Source: Lyophyllum atratum
Taxonomy: Eukaryota; Basidiomycota; Agaricomycetes; Agaricales; Lyophyllaceae
NCBI GenBank assembly: GCA_014905825.1
Contig: JACGCN010000024.1
Span: forward strand, 434,001 to 498,000
Direction of reading: 5' to 3'
DNA: 64,000 nucleotides
Both the position numbers and the translations under genes were made by a program. Below the pieces are notes generated by a model. That model ran no database searches and had not been told where the DNA came from. It was given only the letters and a program-made list of their open reading frames with translations. Every line of letters starts with the position of its first letter. The stretch's first letter is position 1. This document shows, one piece after another, positions 20,860 through 31,446 of the stretch.

Positions 20860-22634
20860 ATGCGGTCGTCGTATATTTCCATATTTTTATTACTTCTGGC
20901 TCTAAGTGGCGATGGTGTGCAAGCACTTACCAGTTATGCGAATGAATTCGTCAACCCCGACTTCATCGTCGCAGGGCTATTCGGGAACAACACTCTACAA
21001 GCACAGACGACAATCTTAGAATGGGCCGCAGATTCGAGCAAGGAAGGCCCATGGTGTAAGTGTCGTCGAAGTGCTTCATGAATCTACCCCACTAAATGGA
21101 ACCCGTCAGCGGTAACGAAGAAAGTCTTTGTGCCTCCGTCAGGCGATATACACGATTTTATGAGCTGGTCCCCATAGTACGCTACCATTTTCGCTTTTCA
21201 ATGAAGGCCATGATCTGAATCGGCGGATTTCAGCTGGTGGCCAAACTGCACGAGGGTAGGAAACACAACTGCACTGGGACCCACAACAAGTCAGTACACA
21301 TTTCGAGGTTTTAGTCATGAATTTGACCCGGATATAGTTTGGAAAAAATGCCCCTACGTTTTCCGCGACGGCCAGTTCAATCCCGATGCTCGCCTAATCG
21401 ACGACGTTGGAAGCTTCCAGGCGCTTTCCGACGCCGTCCTTTACAACGCGATCGCATGGGCCCTCACAAGCAACACATCCTCCCCCTCCTCCATGGCTGC
21501 ATGTTCGTCGAACCCTTCATCATCACAGGCCTCGAATGTCACATCTCGCTAATTTGTCTGCTCAGCATCATACATCAAGATATGGTTCCTCGATCCTGCG
21601 ACGAGGATGAACCCCAACCTGAACTACGCCCAAATGAAACGCGGGCCAGCCGGACAAATAGGAAGTCACACGGGTGTTCTGTGAGCAGCCTGTATCCAAA
21701 GTTAATGTGATGATGATTTGAACAAGAACAGGGATCTGAAATGCCTGGTCAAAGTTGTGACTGCGATCATGATTCTCCGCAAGAAAAAATGTGCCGATTG
21801 GACGACCGAAATGGACGATGGCATGAACGCTTGGACTCGACAGTATATCACTTGGCTCGAAACAATGCCCGTCGCCCTCGCGGAGGGACACGCTCCGAAG
21901 TTGGTGCAAAATTGCTCCAAATGACAACATTTTTGAGCTGATTCTTCCTCCAGCAATCACGGCACATTTTATTACAACCAATTGGCAGCACTTAAAATCC
22001 TAGTTGGCGACTTTAATGGCGCACTGAACGTTACCGACACATACTTTAAAAGTCAATACATGCACCAGATCGCTGCGGACGGAGAACAGGTGAGTGGCGA
22101 CAGTCTTTTCGATGTGACATGCCTCTGACACGCCCTAGCCTCTTGAAGCTGCCCGTACTCGTCCTTATCATTATCATGCCTACAACCTTGCTGCGATGAT
22201 TGTGAGTCTAGAAGTACTGCCTTACGATCAATCGCTAACTGCCTTTGAATTTCAAGACCAATGCGCGTCTCGCTGCCTACGTCGGCGACGGAAGCGCTTG
22301 GAACAGAACCACCGGCAACAGGACGGACATTAAGACCGCCCTCGACTTTGCCTTGACGCTCTCAGCCGCAGCAACCCACGAGGCGTCGTACACGGCGGAA
22401 CTATACCCGTCCATCGCGGCCGTCGCCTTCGTCTATGGTGATCCCGATGGAAAATATGCGGCGTTCCTCACAGCTGGCGAGCCTGATTATACGGCGGAAC
22501 CGTACTATCTCTGGAACGTAGCCCCAACTGTCACTGCGACGAAGGCGTACAGCGGTGCTGCGGTACTGAACATTGTTAATTGGGCGCTGGCTGCGTGTGT
22601 GATGGCGGGTTTGCAGTACGCTTTTTCTTTTTAG
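20860..22634 (+). CDS. Secreted alginate-lyase-domain (PF05426-like) polysaccharide enzyme
   Basis: Exons 20860..21055, 21110..21176, 21234..21289, 21338..21502, 21566..21680, 21732..21899, 21954..22089, 22139..22201 and 22257..22634 encode 447 aa. A signal peptide (MRSSYISIFLLLLALSGDGV) is followed by the (alpha/alpha) barrel motifs of fungal alginate-lyase-like proteins: YWWPNCTRVGNTTAL, CPYVFRDGQFNPD, MNPNLNYAQMKRGPAGQIGS, NHGTFYYNQLAALKILVGD and EAARTRPYHYHAYNLAAM. The Asn-His-Gly and Tyr/His pairs are the likely catalytic residues by family analogy. The substrate is uncertain: uronic-acid polymers such as glucuronan are more plausible in fungi than alginate. The C-terminus is hydrophobic (NWALAACVMAGLQYAFSF), which could be a GPI-anchor signal. 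Two introns use weaker donors (GTTCGT, GTTGGT). Confidence 0.85.
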
Positions 22635-23359
22635 ATTTCAATTCTGGCGCTTCTGGACTTCTCCGTATCGCGGTAGACGAATCTGGATGATAGACTTTAC
22701 GTTCCTAAATGTTAAGCTCGCTTATACCTTACCACATTTACTACCATTAGAGGGTACTCCACGGGCTACACACCATACGTTCTTTCACCATCCTTGACTT
22801 ACATTCTCCTTTCATTCGTGACATTTACGTAGATCACTTTGGGACTTAGTGGTCTTTCTCTGCCCAAAATACAGGGAATTCGAATGGCTCAAGGCTACCA
22901 TAGAGGCGATGAGCCGGATATCCGCAACCATTGAGGATCATGTAGGATCTCGACACATAACGGCCGTTTAGGATCTTCAGAGAGTGGTGGCGACGTACGT
23001 CAATTGGTCAGACACCGTTCCAGTGGACATCGAAACCCGCAAGCGAGCGCGGCGGTACGATGTGAATGACCTTTCCCCGCTTTCTGGCCAGCACAGACTC
23101 TCCAAGTCCCACGTTTGCGCAATCCTACTACCCAAGAATGTATTTGTGGATTACCATCCGTCATATGTGCGATACACGCAATCGGTCAAACATTTCTAAG
23201 TTGAAGCGAGATCGACCAGTAGGTGCTGCCAAATGGGGACAGATCTGAGCGCATTCTGCAAACAATGATCGTGATGCAGACGCCCACATTCTCCCATATT
23301 CGTCAAATATTCGCTGGCCAGCGTGAGGCATGAGTGTGAACAACGGCCAATTTTACTCA
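22635..23359. other. Intergenic with F-box-like relic upstream of A5
   Basis: About 22940-23330 is homologous to the decayed block upstream of A2 (shared CACAGACTCTCCAAG, CATCCGTCA-ATGTGCGA, GATCGTGATGCAGACGCCCA). The coding blocks are more eroded here than in the A4-linked relic. 22635-22940 holds nothing recognisable. Confidence 0.5.
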
Positions 23360-23427
23360 TGACTCACCAGACTAACATTCATTATTTGATCCTAGATCAG
23401 ACGGTCCCTATATCTGCCCTATAAAAG
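23360..23427 (+). promoter_or_regulatory. Promoter module of F-box-like gene A5
   Basis: TGACTCA at 23360-23366 and TATAAAAG at 23420-23427, 60 bp apart; the ATG at 23486 is 59 nt beyond the last base of the box. Identical layout to A1 and A2. Confidence 0.65.
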
Positions 23428-23485
23428 AATTCGGGACGCGCTCTCGAGTCTCCACCCGCCCATATCTCTCATCCGCATTTCTACG

Positions 23486-24693
23486 ATGGGGCAATACTTT
23501 GAGTTCATCAACCTCGATAATCCCTGCCCAGTCCGCACGTCAGTAGGCGGAAAGTTCGGAGAGTTCTTCTGGGATATCGATGAGTTGACGGACAACGAGG
23601 TTATGGAGGCGCTATCGCAAACCGAAAAAAGCCAAAAAGTTATCACCATCAAGCCATACAGTGAGCTCAAACGGCCTGAAAAGTGTCTTGACATTTTCAA
23701 TAGACGCATGGTATTCCCTGAAGAGTGGGTCTAGTTCATTTGAACCCTTTCCTCGATTACTACCGCGCAAATCTTACCTTGAATTCTTCGGACAGATCCC
23801 TTGCAAACGCGACTCTCCCAACCGAGCTGGTTAGCATGATCCTCGAGGAAGTTGAAGCCCTCGCGGACTTGGTATGCTTCATGCTTACCTGCCAACGATA
23901 TTTTGAGATTGCTCGACCTATTCTCGAGGCGCGTTCCCAGGAGATCCTCACCTGTTCATGGGCTTTCAATCGCCTCATTTGCGCTGGTGACGGCGCAACA
24001 ATCCACGATCTCCCCGAGGGCATGCTTACGGAGGACGAAAAGAAACTACTTGATGATAAATTCGGCCCCGACAACACAGACCAGGACTGCGGTGTCTGCG
24101 AGCAATTGAGCTTCGTCCAAAATCTTCAACCCGACTCGCATCTAAACCAGAAGAGGGCCGCCTTTCGCACGAGACATGGCACAAGGATTTTTCACTTTCT
24201 CATGAACTTGCGGATGTCCTATCGCACTGCCAGCAAATACGTTCTTCCTCGAGTGGGGTCGGCCGGGAGGCGTGATCTCGATGTGCTGCTAGAGCTGGCG
24301 GTTGAACCGTGGGCTCCCCCTCGCAGCCTTTCCGAGACGTATGAGTCCTACGTCCTGCGTAACGTTACTACCAAGGAGTATATTCGTGGAGCCGCCGTCC
24401 GTGAAGCGTGGAACACACCCGATATGCCGTACCTGCGAGCCCTCCGCTTCATGCATCTCCTGGTCCTCAGAATCACCTGGTCCCAAGATTCGAGCTTAAA
24501 CATACGATATGGGGGTCCGATCCAGGTTCATCGTGGGGTATGGGCTGGTCATCGCTTCGATTTCTCCTATATCGAAACTGTTGAAGATGGCCAAGGGACG
24601 ATTGGTGATTGGAAAGATGTGAGCAAGGTCGCGATAGACGAGTTGGTGGCAGTATTTGCGGAGGAGGCGGAGGAAATGAATGAATATTTATAA
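23486..24693 (+). CDS. F-box-like 'MGQYF family' protein A5
   Basis: Exons 23486..23724 and 23796..24693 (71-nt intron) encode 378 aa, the same length and splice structure as A2. It starts MGQYFEFINLDNPCPV, so the conserved Phe of NPFPV is Cys here. The F-box-like block is LPTELVSMILEEVEALADLV then CFMLTCQRYFEIARP. The otherwise invariant TYSWAGNRLIC is changed to TCSWAFNRLIC, a substitution of the core Gly that may mark divergence in function. The C-terminal blocks (VLRNVTTKEYIRGAA, GVWAGHRFDFSYI) are kept. Confidence 0.85.
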
Positions 24694-25854
24694 CTAATGT
24701 TATAGGAGGAAGTTGCTCGAAGGAAGAGATCGTGTTCGGTATAAGGTGTCGAAATGACATTGCCAGATACACAGCATCATTTCACCGTCGGTTTTTCCGG
24801 TGGTCCCGTACGACGTTTATAGAGCAGCCTCTGTAGTAGAATCCTGAGTCGAACTTAGGTCCATCCATCCGTGAGGAGCTTGGGCGCCGGACAAGGCTCC
24901 CCTTAACGCTGATTGGTACCCAATATTGAAGAGTAAGTAGTAGTCTCTGAGAGGTCGACGTGCCACAAAGCCTGTTAGTATGCATGTTTCAAAGAATAAT
25001 CGAAGATAATGCCCATGAGGATGAGTCGCCGAGGACTCTTTGAGGAGGGCCAGAGGGTATGGATCTATGAGTATGACCCAACATGACTGGACTCCAGTCA
25101 TGTCAGTGACTCGTGTAAAACGAGGATCGATAACAATCAGATTCAAATCAGATTTAAATACTTACCGTTTTATTGCAGACTCGTCGGAGCCCGCCTCCTA
25201 AGCAGGTGGAGTCTTCTCGTCTTCCGGCTATGTTTGAAGGCTTTATTCAAGCATGCATGGTGTGAAGAACCCCGATAAACTTGATTGATTTGAAGTCCTC
25301 ACTCTTATAATACCATCATTATGATCATTTACCCGTCTCCATTCTACCACCATCATCGATGTCCTTTACCTCGCGTTGAATTTTTCCTTGACCGCGCTCT
25401 GACGTTACGCACTCCAAACGCACTCGTAGATCGGTTGAGAGTTCGACGTACATTCAACATTCAACGTTGAGCTCTCAACCGATTTAACGCTCGATCATGC
25501 GGCAATGCTTCAACTTCTTCCCATGCCTTCGCCTCTCGTCACATACTCGACTGCGTGCTCACCGAATCACTTGCACAGCTTATAGCACATTCCGAATCGC
25601 ACATGAGCAAATATCATACACGAGACGCGCCCCTATAATTATCATCACCGCATTCTTGAAAGCGTTCACGATTATCTACAGCATCATCCACAGTCATCGA
25701 TACTATTACGAGGCGTCAACTGGGCGCTTGATTAGTGCAGGTGACAGGATTTCTTCATCACAGTGACTCAGATCCTGTACATGGGCATTCATTTGCGCGG
25801 ATAAAGGAAGCACACTTCCAGCACCACCACAAGGGCCCTACCACGACCGCCACC
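24694..25854. other. Intergenic, 5' region of the VAP-like gene
   Basis: 24700-24842 is the duplicated 3' flank of A5. 24843-25420 holds no recognised gene. An inverted repeat is at 25430-25483. 25497-25766 is open in one frame (89 codons) but unrecognised and may be 5' leader of the next gene. Confidence 0.45.
25430..25483. repeat. 12-bp inverted repeat, 30-nt spacer
   Basis: Arms ATCGGTTGAGAG (25430-25441) and CTCTCAACCGAT (25472-25483). The spacer holds ACATTCAACATTCAACGTTGA, itself partly palindromic. Located about 370 nt upstream of the VAP-like start codon. Confidence 0.75.
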
Positions 25855-26921
25855 ATGTCCGTCTCCCTTAGCCCCAACAGATCTCTCGAGTTTACAGGTA
25901 CGTTGCATATCACTTGTCCAACTCTCGTGCCAGCTTCAAACCGTAATCCCGTCTCAGCGCCACTCGTAAAAACGAGCAGGTGTACATTAAACCTCACAAA
26001 TCACCATAAGCGACCCACCACCTTCAAAATCAAGACAAGTAAACCAAAGGTGCGCCCAGCCGGGTACAACTGTACTGTGGACCTTGCTCTGATGACTCTC
26101 ACATATGTATCAGGGCTATTTCGTACGACCCAATCGTGGCAGGATTGAGCCAGGAAAAAGCGTTGTAGCCGTTAGTACGTGATTAATCCTCCTCCTACAA
26201 CTGCGGTGCTTGTCTGCTCAATTCTTTGCCCAGTTTCAAGGCGCGCTTTACCAGAAGAGACCCCGCTGGACGCCGTCTGCAGGGACAAATTTCTCGTTGA
26301 GAGCAGTATAGTGCCCGCGAAGAAGAGTTTCCAGCGTTTGCGCAAAATGGTATGTAGAGTTCATTGTTCACTCGTGTATGATGCCTGAATCTTGAATCAT
26401 GAATGTAGATGGGGTGCCCAGAGAAGGACACCGAGCCGCCGCAGCTACATAAGCAGAAGCTTAAGGTAAAGTATCTTCTCGTCGACGATAAGGGTACCTT
26501 GCAGGATGGGACGCTCAGGTCTCAACCCAGCACGAGTGCGCTAGACCAAAGATCCGTAAGTCGTTGTCTTTCTTCTCCTGAAGATCACAATCTTCTGTAA
26601 CCTCTGGTCTGAAATTAATTCCCTTCCTAGAAGTCGCGACCGTCCACAACCCGGTCCAGCTACTCATCCGCATCTCGGGATATTCCTCCAGCATACGCCG
26701 CCTCCGAGCGCCGGGGGATACATAACGGCTCACCACAGGGTATTCTCAAAGGTGATAATCTGGCCGCCTCATCAGCTCGAATTGGACACGATGCAGATTC
26801 ATCACGCATCGCGGAGCTGTCAGCCAAGATCGAGGCAGCAAACAGAGAGATCGAAGGGCTCAAAGGTACCGTGGAGGCAATGAAATTGCAACTCCCGCAA
26901 CCAGAGATTATGTACATGTAG
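25855..26921 (+). CDS. VAP/Scs2-like MSP-domain protein lacking a membrane anchor
   Basis: Exons 25855..25897, 25958..26049, 26114..26174, 26234..26349, 26409..26555 and 26631..26921 encode 249 aa. Residues 1 to about 125 form the major-sperm-protein domain: MSVSLSPNRSLEFTG, TLNLTNHHKRPTTFKIKTSK, GYFVRPNRGRIEPGKSVV, CRDKFLVESSIV and LHKQKLKVKYLL. The basic surface residues that bind FFAT motifs (FKIKT-KPK, VRPNRG) are present. Then come a Ser-rich linker and a predicted coiled coil (RIAELSAKIEAANREIEGLK). VAP proteins tether the ER to other membranes through a C-terminal transmembrane helix; here the frame ends PEIMYM-stop with no hydrophobic segment and none just downstream. Either the protein is soluble or an extra 3' exon is used that I cannot see. 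Confidence 0.85.
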
Positions 26922-27963
26922 GATCTCGATAGCAGGTGGGTGGCTCTTGGACTTTTAGGACGTTACAACTGCGGACATTTATTCTTGTATTGCGAGTCTT
27001 CGGTAGTCAAATGTACATTTAGTGTATTGCAGAGGTGCTCCCTGCCATGTACGGTCTCAGGCATAAAGAATAGGCCCTCGGAAGAACACACTCCTCCACG
27101 AACTCAAGCAAAGCCCCTAGTTTCTTATTTTTATGTAAATTATGTAGGTAGTAAAACCCCAAGACGGCGCTTCAGCACGTACGAATCGCAGGCAACAAAA
27201 CAAACCCGTGGTAGAGTCTGCACAAGAACAAGAACGAGAAAGAGACAAACAGAAACGTGTGTATAAGTCAACAAAAAACGAAACATGAAACTATTCCATA
27301 CAATTCAAGGAGAGAGAGAGAAAGGAGAAAAGACAGGAAACGAGATACCGACATAGCGAGGGGATGAGATAAGATACGAATGTGTTGATGGGTTATAGTT
27401 ATAGACAATGGTGTGGTGCTGATTCGGCAAAGAGAATGGACAAGGGGAGTGGGAAAAGCGAGCCGAAGTCCGGTGGTGCCTGTACGATAGGTACCGGAGG
27501 AGCGGGTGCTTGATACATGATGTTTTAGGGTGCGGCCGGGGCGGCAAAACGCATTATGTACTTGTAGTTGTCTAGCTTCTTGTGTGTGGGGACGAGGCGG
27601 GGTATGGCAATGGGCAGGGCGCGGAGACGATAGATAGGAGCAATGTGTTCATGCTGTTGATTGGAGGATGCGGAGTGGTGGGGAATGATGACGATGACGA
27701 TGAAGAGAGAGTCCATGTGGGAAGAAACGATGCGAGATGGAGAAGGAGAATGGGAGCGAGCGGGATGGATGAATGGATGAATGAAGCACGTGAAGATTTG
27801 TTCCGAGGTGATGGGTCCAGCGAGCAGCGAGGCGATAGTGGTACTGAGATGATAATGATAGACGAGCGGGGGGGCATGGAGATATGGGGTTGGACTTGGC
27901 GCATGTGAACCGGGCATAGACGAGACGACGACTGATGGGAGTGCGAGTGAAGATGACACGCCA
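26922..27963. other. Convergent 3' flanks, no gene
   Basis: The stretch contains GA/GAAA-rich runs (27300-27360) and several frames opened by biased composition (27305-27964). It lies between the 3' ends of the VAP-like and CDH1 genes and is probably their 3' UTRs and spacer. Confidence 0.5.
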
Positions 27964-29862
27964 TTACCGAATCAACTTCCCATAATCCAGCCTACTCTCC
28001 CTCTGCCTCTCATTCTTCTCCTTCTTAGGGAACGCATTCCAGAACCGCAACGTCTCGTCCCCAGCACCCGTCACGATCGTCTCTCCGTCCGGGCTCATGG
28101 CAAGGTACAACACACGGTTGGTATGACCCGTGAGCGAGGCCACCATATTCAACGTCGGATACTTCCATATACAAATCTGGTTCTGCGCAGTAGTGCTCGA
28201 GAACCCGTGTGTCGAAACGAGCTCATGCGACGTCAACGACCAAATGAGGTTGCACACCTACCATTCCCCCAACATCAGATACACCAACCCAGAAAACCAG
28301 GGAAAAGAAAAAACGCACCTGACTCCCCGTATCAAGCTCATTAAGCATCGTCCCATTAATCGTATTCCAAAACCGTATATGCTTATCCTGCGTCCCCCCA
28401 CCCGTCGCCAACACCCCCGACACATGCGGATCCCACGCCAGCGCCTTCACCGCCGCCGTATGCTCATGAAACTTCCACAACGGCGCATCCCCCGGCCCAT
28501 CGTCCCCACTCGTCGCACCCGCACCAGCCACCGGTCTCCCCGCCGCCGCCCGCCTCGACCCGCGAAGGTCCCATATACACACCTTATTGTCGTTCCCACC
28601 GCTCGCGAGGTTCGCGGCCCCTGGGCCGCCGTCCCCGCTCCATTTGAGCCCACACACCTCTTGGCGGTGGCCTGTGCAGCGCTTGAAGGGGCGTACGGCG
28701 GCTTCGCGCACGTCGCGGTGGTGCACCGTGCGGTCGCGCGAGCCTGAGGAGAGGACGTGGGCGTTCCATGCGAGGGCGCCGATGCGTTGGGAATGTGCGG
28801 CTTGGTAGGTGCGTTGCAGCTGGAGCGTGTTGGCGTCGTAGATGTGGAGGCGCCCGGCGAGTGTGCCGACAGCGAGCGTTGTTCCCTAAATAAAGTAATT
28901 GTCAGATCAGGTTGTTGTACTTGTGATTGGGCCTGAATTGGGGGTGGGAGAAGATGGAGGCGGCACCGACCTTTTGCACCCACGAGACGGAACTGATGGT
29001 ATCGTTCGAGTCAGCGAGATCGCACAGCTTCGACACAGCTGCATTATGCGCTGTCCACAGATACACGCACGAGCCCAAGCCCACCCCCAATACATTTGTA
29101 CTCGACCAGTCGACGAGATTGAGATAGAAATCGTCTGCGAGGTCCGGTGCATCGAGAACTCGGTATGGCGTCTTGCAGACGCTGCGTAGCTGGCGCCGTG
29201 GACTTTCAAGGAGGTGACGGCTTTCTGCTCGGACGGGACTCATGGAGTAGGCCTCGTCGGTCGGGGTGTCGAGGCGCCGGGTCGGCGTACCGGGATTGGA
29301 GGCAGGTGAATGGTATGCGAAAAGGCGACGGCGGGTAGGTGTAGATGGGGGGACTGTAGAGCCTGACGCGATGGGAGCAGGACGCGTGGGTGAGATGGGA
29401 CGGCGTGGCGAGGGCGGCGTCACCTCAGTGTGTAGGATGGAGGAAAAGATAGCATTAGCTTGTTCTGACGGTGAACGGTTGAGCAATAAGTTTGACATGT
29501 TAATCAGAAACACAAGCACCTTTGAGAGCATCTGATTCGGATGGTATGATTCGGTTCTTTGAAGGGGTCGACGGACCGCCTTCATCCATGAGATGGAAGG
29601 ACGTGCGCATATCGCCCGTATCCCTTGAGGGCACAAAACGGTCGCCATAGTCTCTTGTAACCCTCGGGGTATCAACAGGAGAATCTGGCCCGCCACTGCT
29701 GCTGCTGGTATTCGGTCGTGAATCCAAGGACGGCGTCGATGCCGGTGCCACTCCAAAGATAGGGTTAATGCGAGGGCGATTTCGCCTCGGCGCTTCATCG
29801 TCGTGGTCCTGCTGTGCTGCTCGAAGACGTTTGCCGAACGGCGAGTTCTTGAGCCCAGACAT
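27964..29862 (-). CDS. CDH1: APC/C activator Cdh1/Fizzy-related (Ste9/Srw1)
   Basis: Exons 29862..29520, 29464..28971, 28885..28319 and 28257..27964 encode 565 aa. Cdh1 recruits D-box and KEN substrates to the anaphase-promoting complex in late mitosis and G1. The C-box DRFVPSR is at residues 74-80. An unstructured region rich in SP/TP sites ([20 protein letters not shown]) fits inhibition by CDK phosphorylation. The WD40 propeller starts near [18 protein letters not shown] and contains [55 protein letters not shown] and [12 protein letters not shown]. The protein ends in Ile-Arg (LDYGKLIR), the IR tail that docks on APC3. The long, Ser/Pro-rich N-terminus and HRDVR-type blades favour Cdh1 over Cdc20. 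Confidence 0.95.
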
Positions 29863-30301
29863 GGCTGGTGGGTCTTTGTGGTTGGACCAGTGGTTTGGTG
29901 GTTGCGGTCGTCGATGGGCTGGTTACACGAGTAGGAGGCGCCTATAGAATACCTAAGCAAATTTTGGTAACCAGGTTAGTTATATTGCAGCATAGAGAGC
30001 GAACAAAAGAGTGAGGGGGAGGAGGAGGAGGAAGATGGTCGCGGTTCAAAATTAACCCTCGGTTAGGGTTAGAATTTGGCGACGCGTCGCCCTCGTGCCA
30101 CCGTGCGAGAAAATCATGATATCGCTGACTCATCCGAGCTTCTGTCAATCACCCTGACAGACTGACTCTGGCAAACTCCAAACCACTACATATGTGGCCT
30201 GGCCCTCAGTATGTATCTAAGTATAACGAAAATGGATCACATCGGTGCAACTTGCAAGCATGAGCTGGTCTGACCAAAAAAAGTCAAATAACGCACACAT
30301 A
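29863..30301. other. Upstream region of CDH1
   Basis: Presumed CDH1 promoter and leader between the CDH1 start and the tRNA-Ala gene. No coding sequence recognised. Confidence 0.45.
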
Positions 30302-30384
30302 TGGACACACCCGGAATTGAACCGGGGACCGCCCGCAGACGCGGAATGCTAAGCGGGCGTGATAACCAACTACACCATGTGCCC
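30302..30384 (-). tRNA. tRNA-Ala: tRNA-Ala(AGC) with 9-nt intron
   Basis: Cloverleaf on the minus strand: acceptor GGGCACA/TGTGTCC plus A73, with the G3-U70 pair that specifies alanine. The D-arm is GTGTAGTTGGTTATCAC. The anticodon stem CCCGC/GCGGG encloses TTAGCA (anticodon AGC), a 9-nt intron, and the last loop base. The T-arm is CCCGG-TTCAATT-CCGGG. Confidence 0.92.
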
Positions 30385-30483
30385 ATATCAAACTATCACA
30401 ATGTCGAACTCAGAAGGTAATAGCCACCGCGTGCAAGCCGTGACATCAATTCCATGATAGAACCTTGACCACTACCCACTACC

Positions 30484-31446
30484 ATGTCGCTCTCCTCCCC
30501 CGACTCCCTCTTCATGTGCGTAGCAGTAGCGCACGAAACACCCGGGAAAAGCTTTGAGGTTCCATTTCTACTCGATCCTCCCCCGCGACCCATCACTAAC
30601 GCGTCTCGCCCGCCACAGGAACTCCGCATAGACGACTACCTCCACTTCTACACCACCACCGGCCGCCCACCGCCGCCCTGCCCCCAGGAACCCACAGACG
30701 ATGCACAGCGTGAGCGCCTAGGCCTCCCCGCGCTCTTCAAGCGCTACTCTGAACGTTCCATCACCTCGTCCGCCTCAACCTCTACCACGCCCACAAGCCC
30801 CGCCGACCTCCCTGACGCCCAAAACTTCTATACCACCATGCATGAGGGCGAGACTCTTCACTCCATGTCCGCGATCCCGGCGTACAAGACCTTCAGCCAC
30901 GAGGTGCGTTCCTACCGTTTACCGCGTATCCCGTGCCACTGGGCGCCTAACTCCCTCCATCGTAAAGGAGCTACGCTACTACGCGTACGTGAAAGGCCAT
31001 AAGAATTCGCCCACGCCCGTAACGACAGCACCTTTCGTCGTCGCGCCGGTCTCCTCAAGCTCGCCGTCCGTGATGGGCACGCGTCCGACTTTCGACTCGC
31101 TCCCACCGAGCGGGGAGCAGATGATGGCTATGTCTGCGCAGGCAGAATACGCCGGACACAGCCTCGAGGTGAGTCTCCCCCTCCCATTCCGCGTCCAAGC
31201 GAACTAACAACCTACATCACCACCTCCCCTCCCCTCTCCTCTCCTTCCCCTCCCCTCCCCTCCAATCTCGTATATCGCCCCATCGAATCACGCACGCAGG
31301 AACTCCGCATCGCATACATGCAAGCCGGGCGCGAAATCAACTCCGCCGAGATCCTCGCTCGCGTCCCACGGCCTCCCGCCATCTCACCTAGCATCAGCAC
31401 CGGCGGTGGTCCCTTCTCCCGCTCCCCGGCCGTACGGCTCTTCTAG
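30484..31446 (+). CDS. ELR-motif protein, Nup98-like motif, function unknown
   Basis: Exons 30484..30558, 30619..30903, 30968..31168 and 31300..31446 encode 235 aa. Each of the three introns is phase 0 and falls exactly between two Glu codons of the repeated motif [F/H/L]E-ELR: SFE/ELRIDDYLHFYTTTGRP, SHE/ELRYYAYVKGHK and SLE/ELRIAYMQAGRE. The segment SMSAIPAYKTFSHEELR resembles a motif of Nup98-type nucleoporins (SISAMP-Y-SHEELRWEDY in plants), but there are no FG repeats and no autoproteolytic domain. A nuclear-pore link is therefore only a hypothesis. The middle is low-complexity Ser/Thr/Pro. Start choice: the first ATG gives a short first exon; an upstream exon cannot be excluded. Confidence 0.7.
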
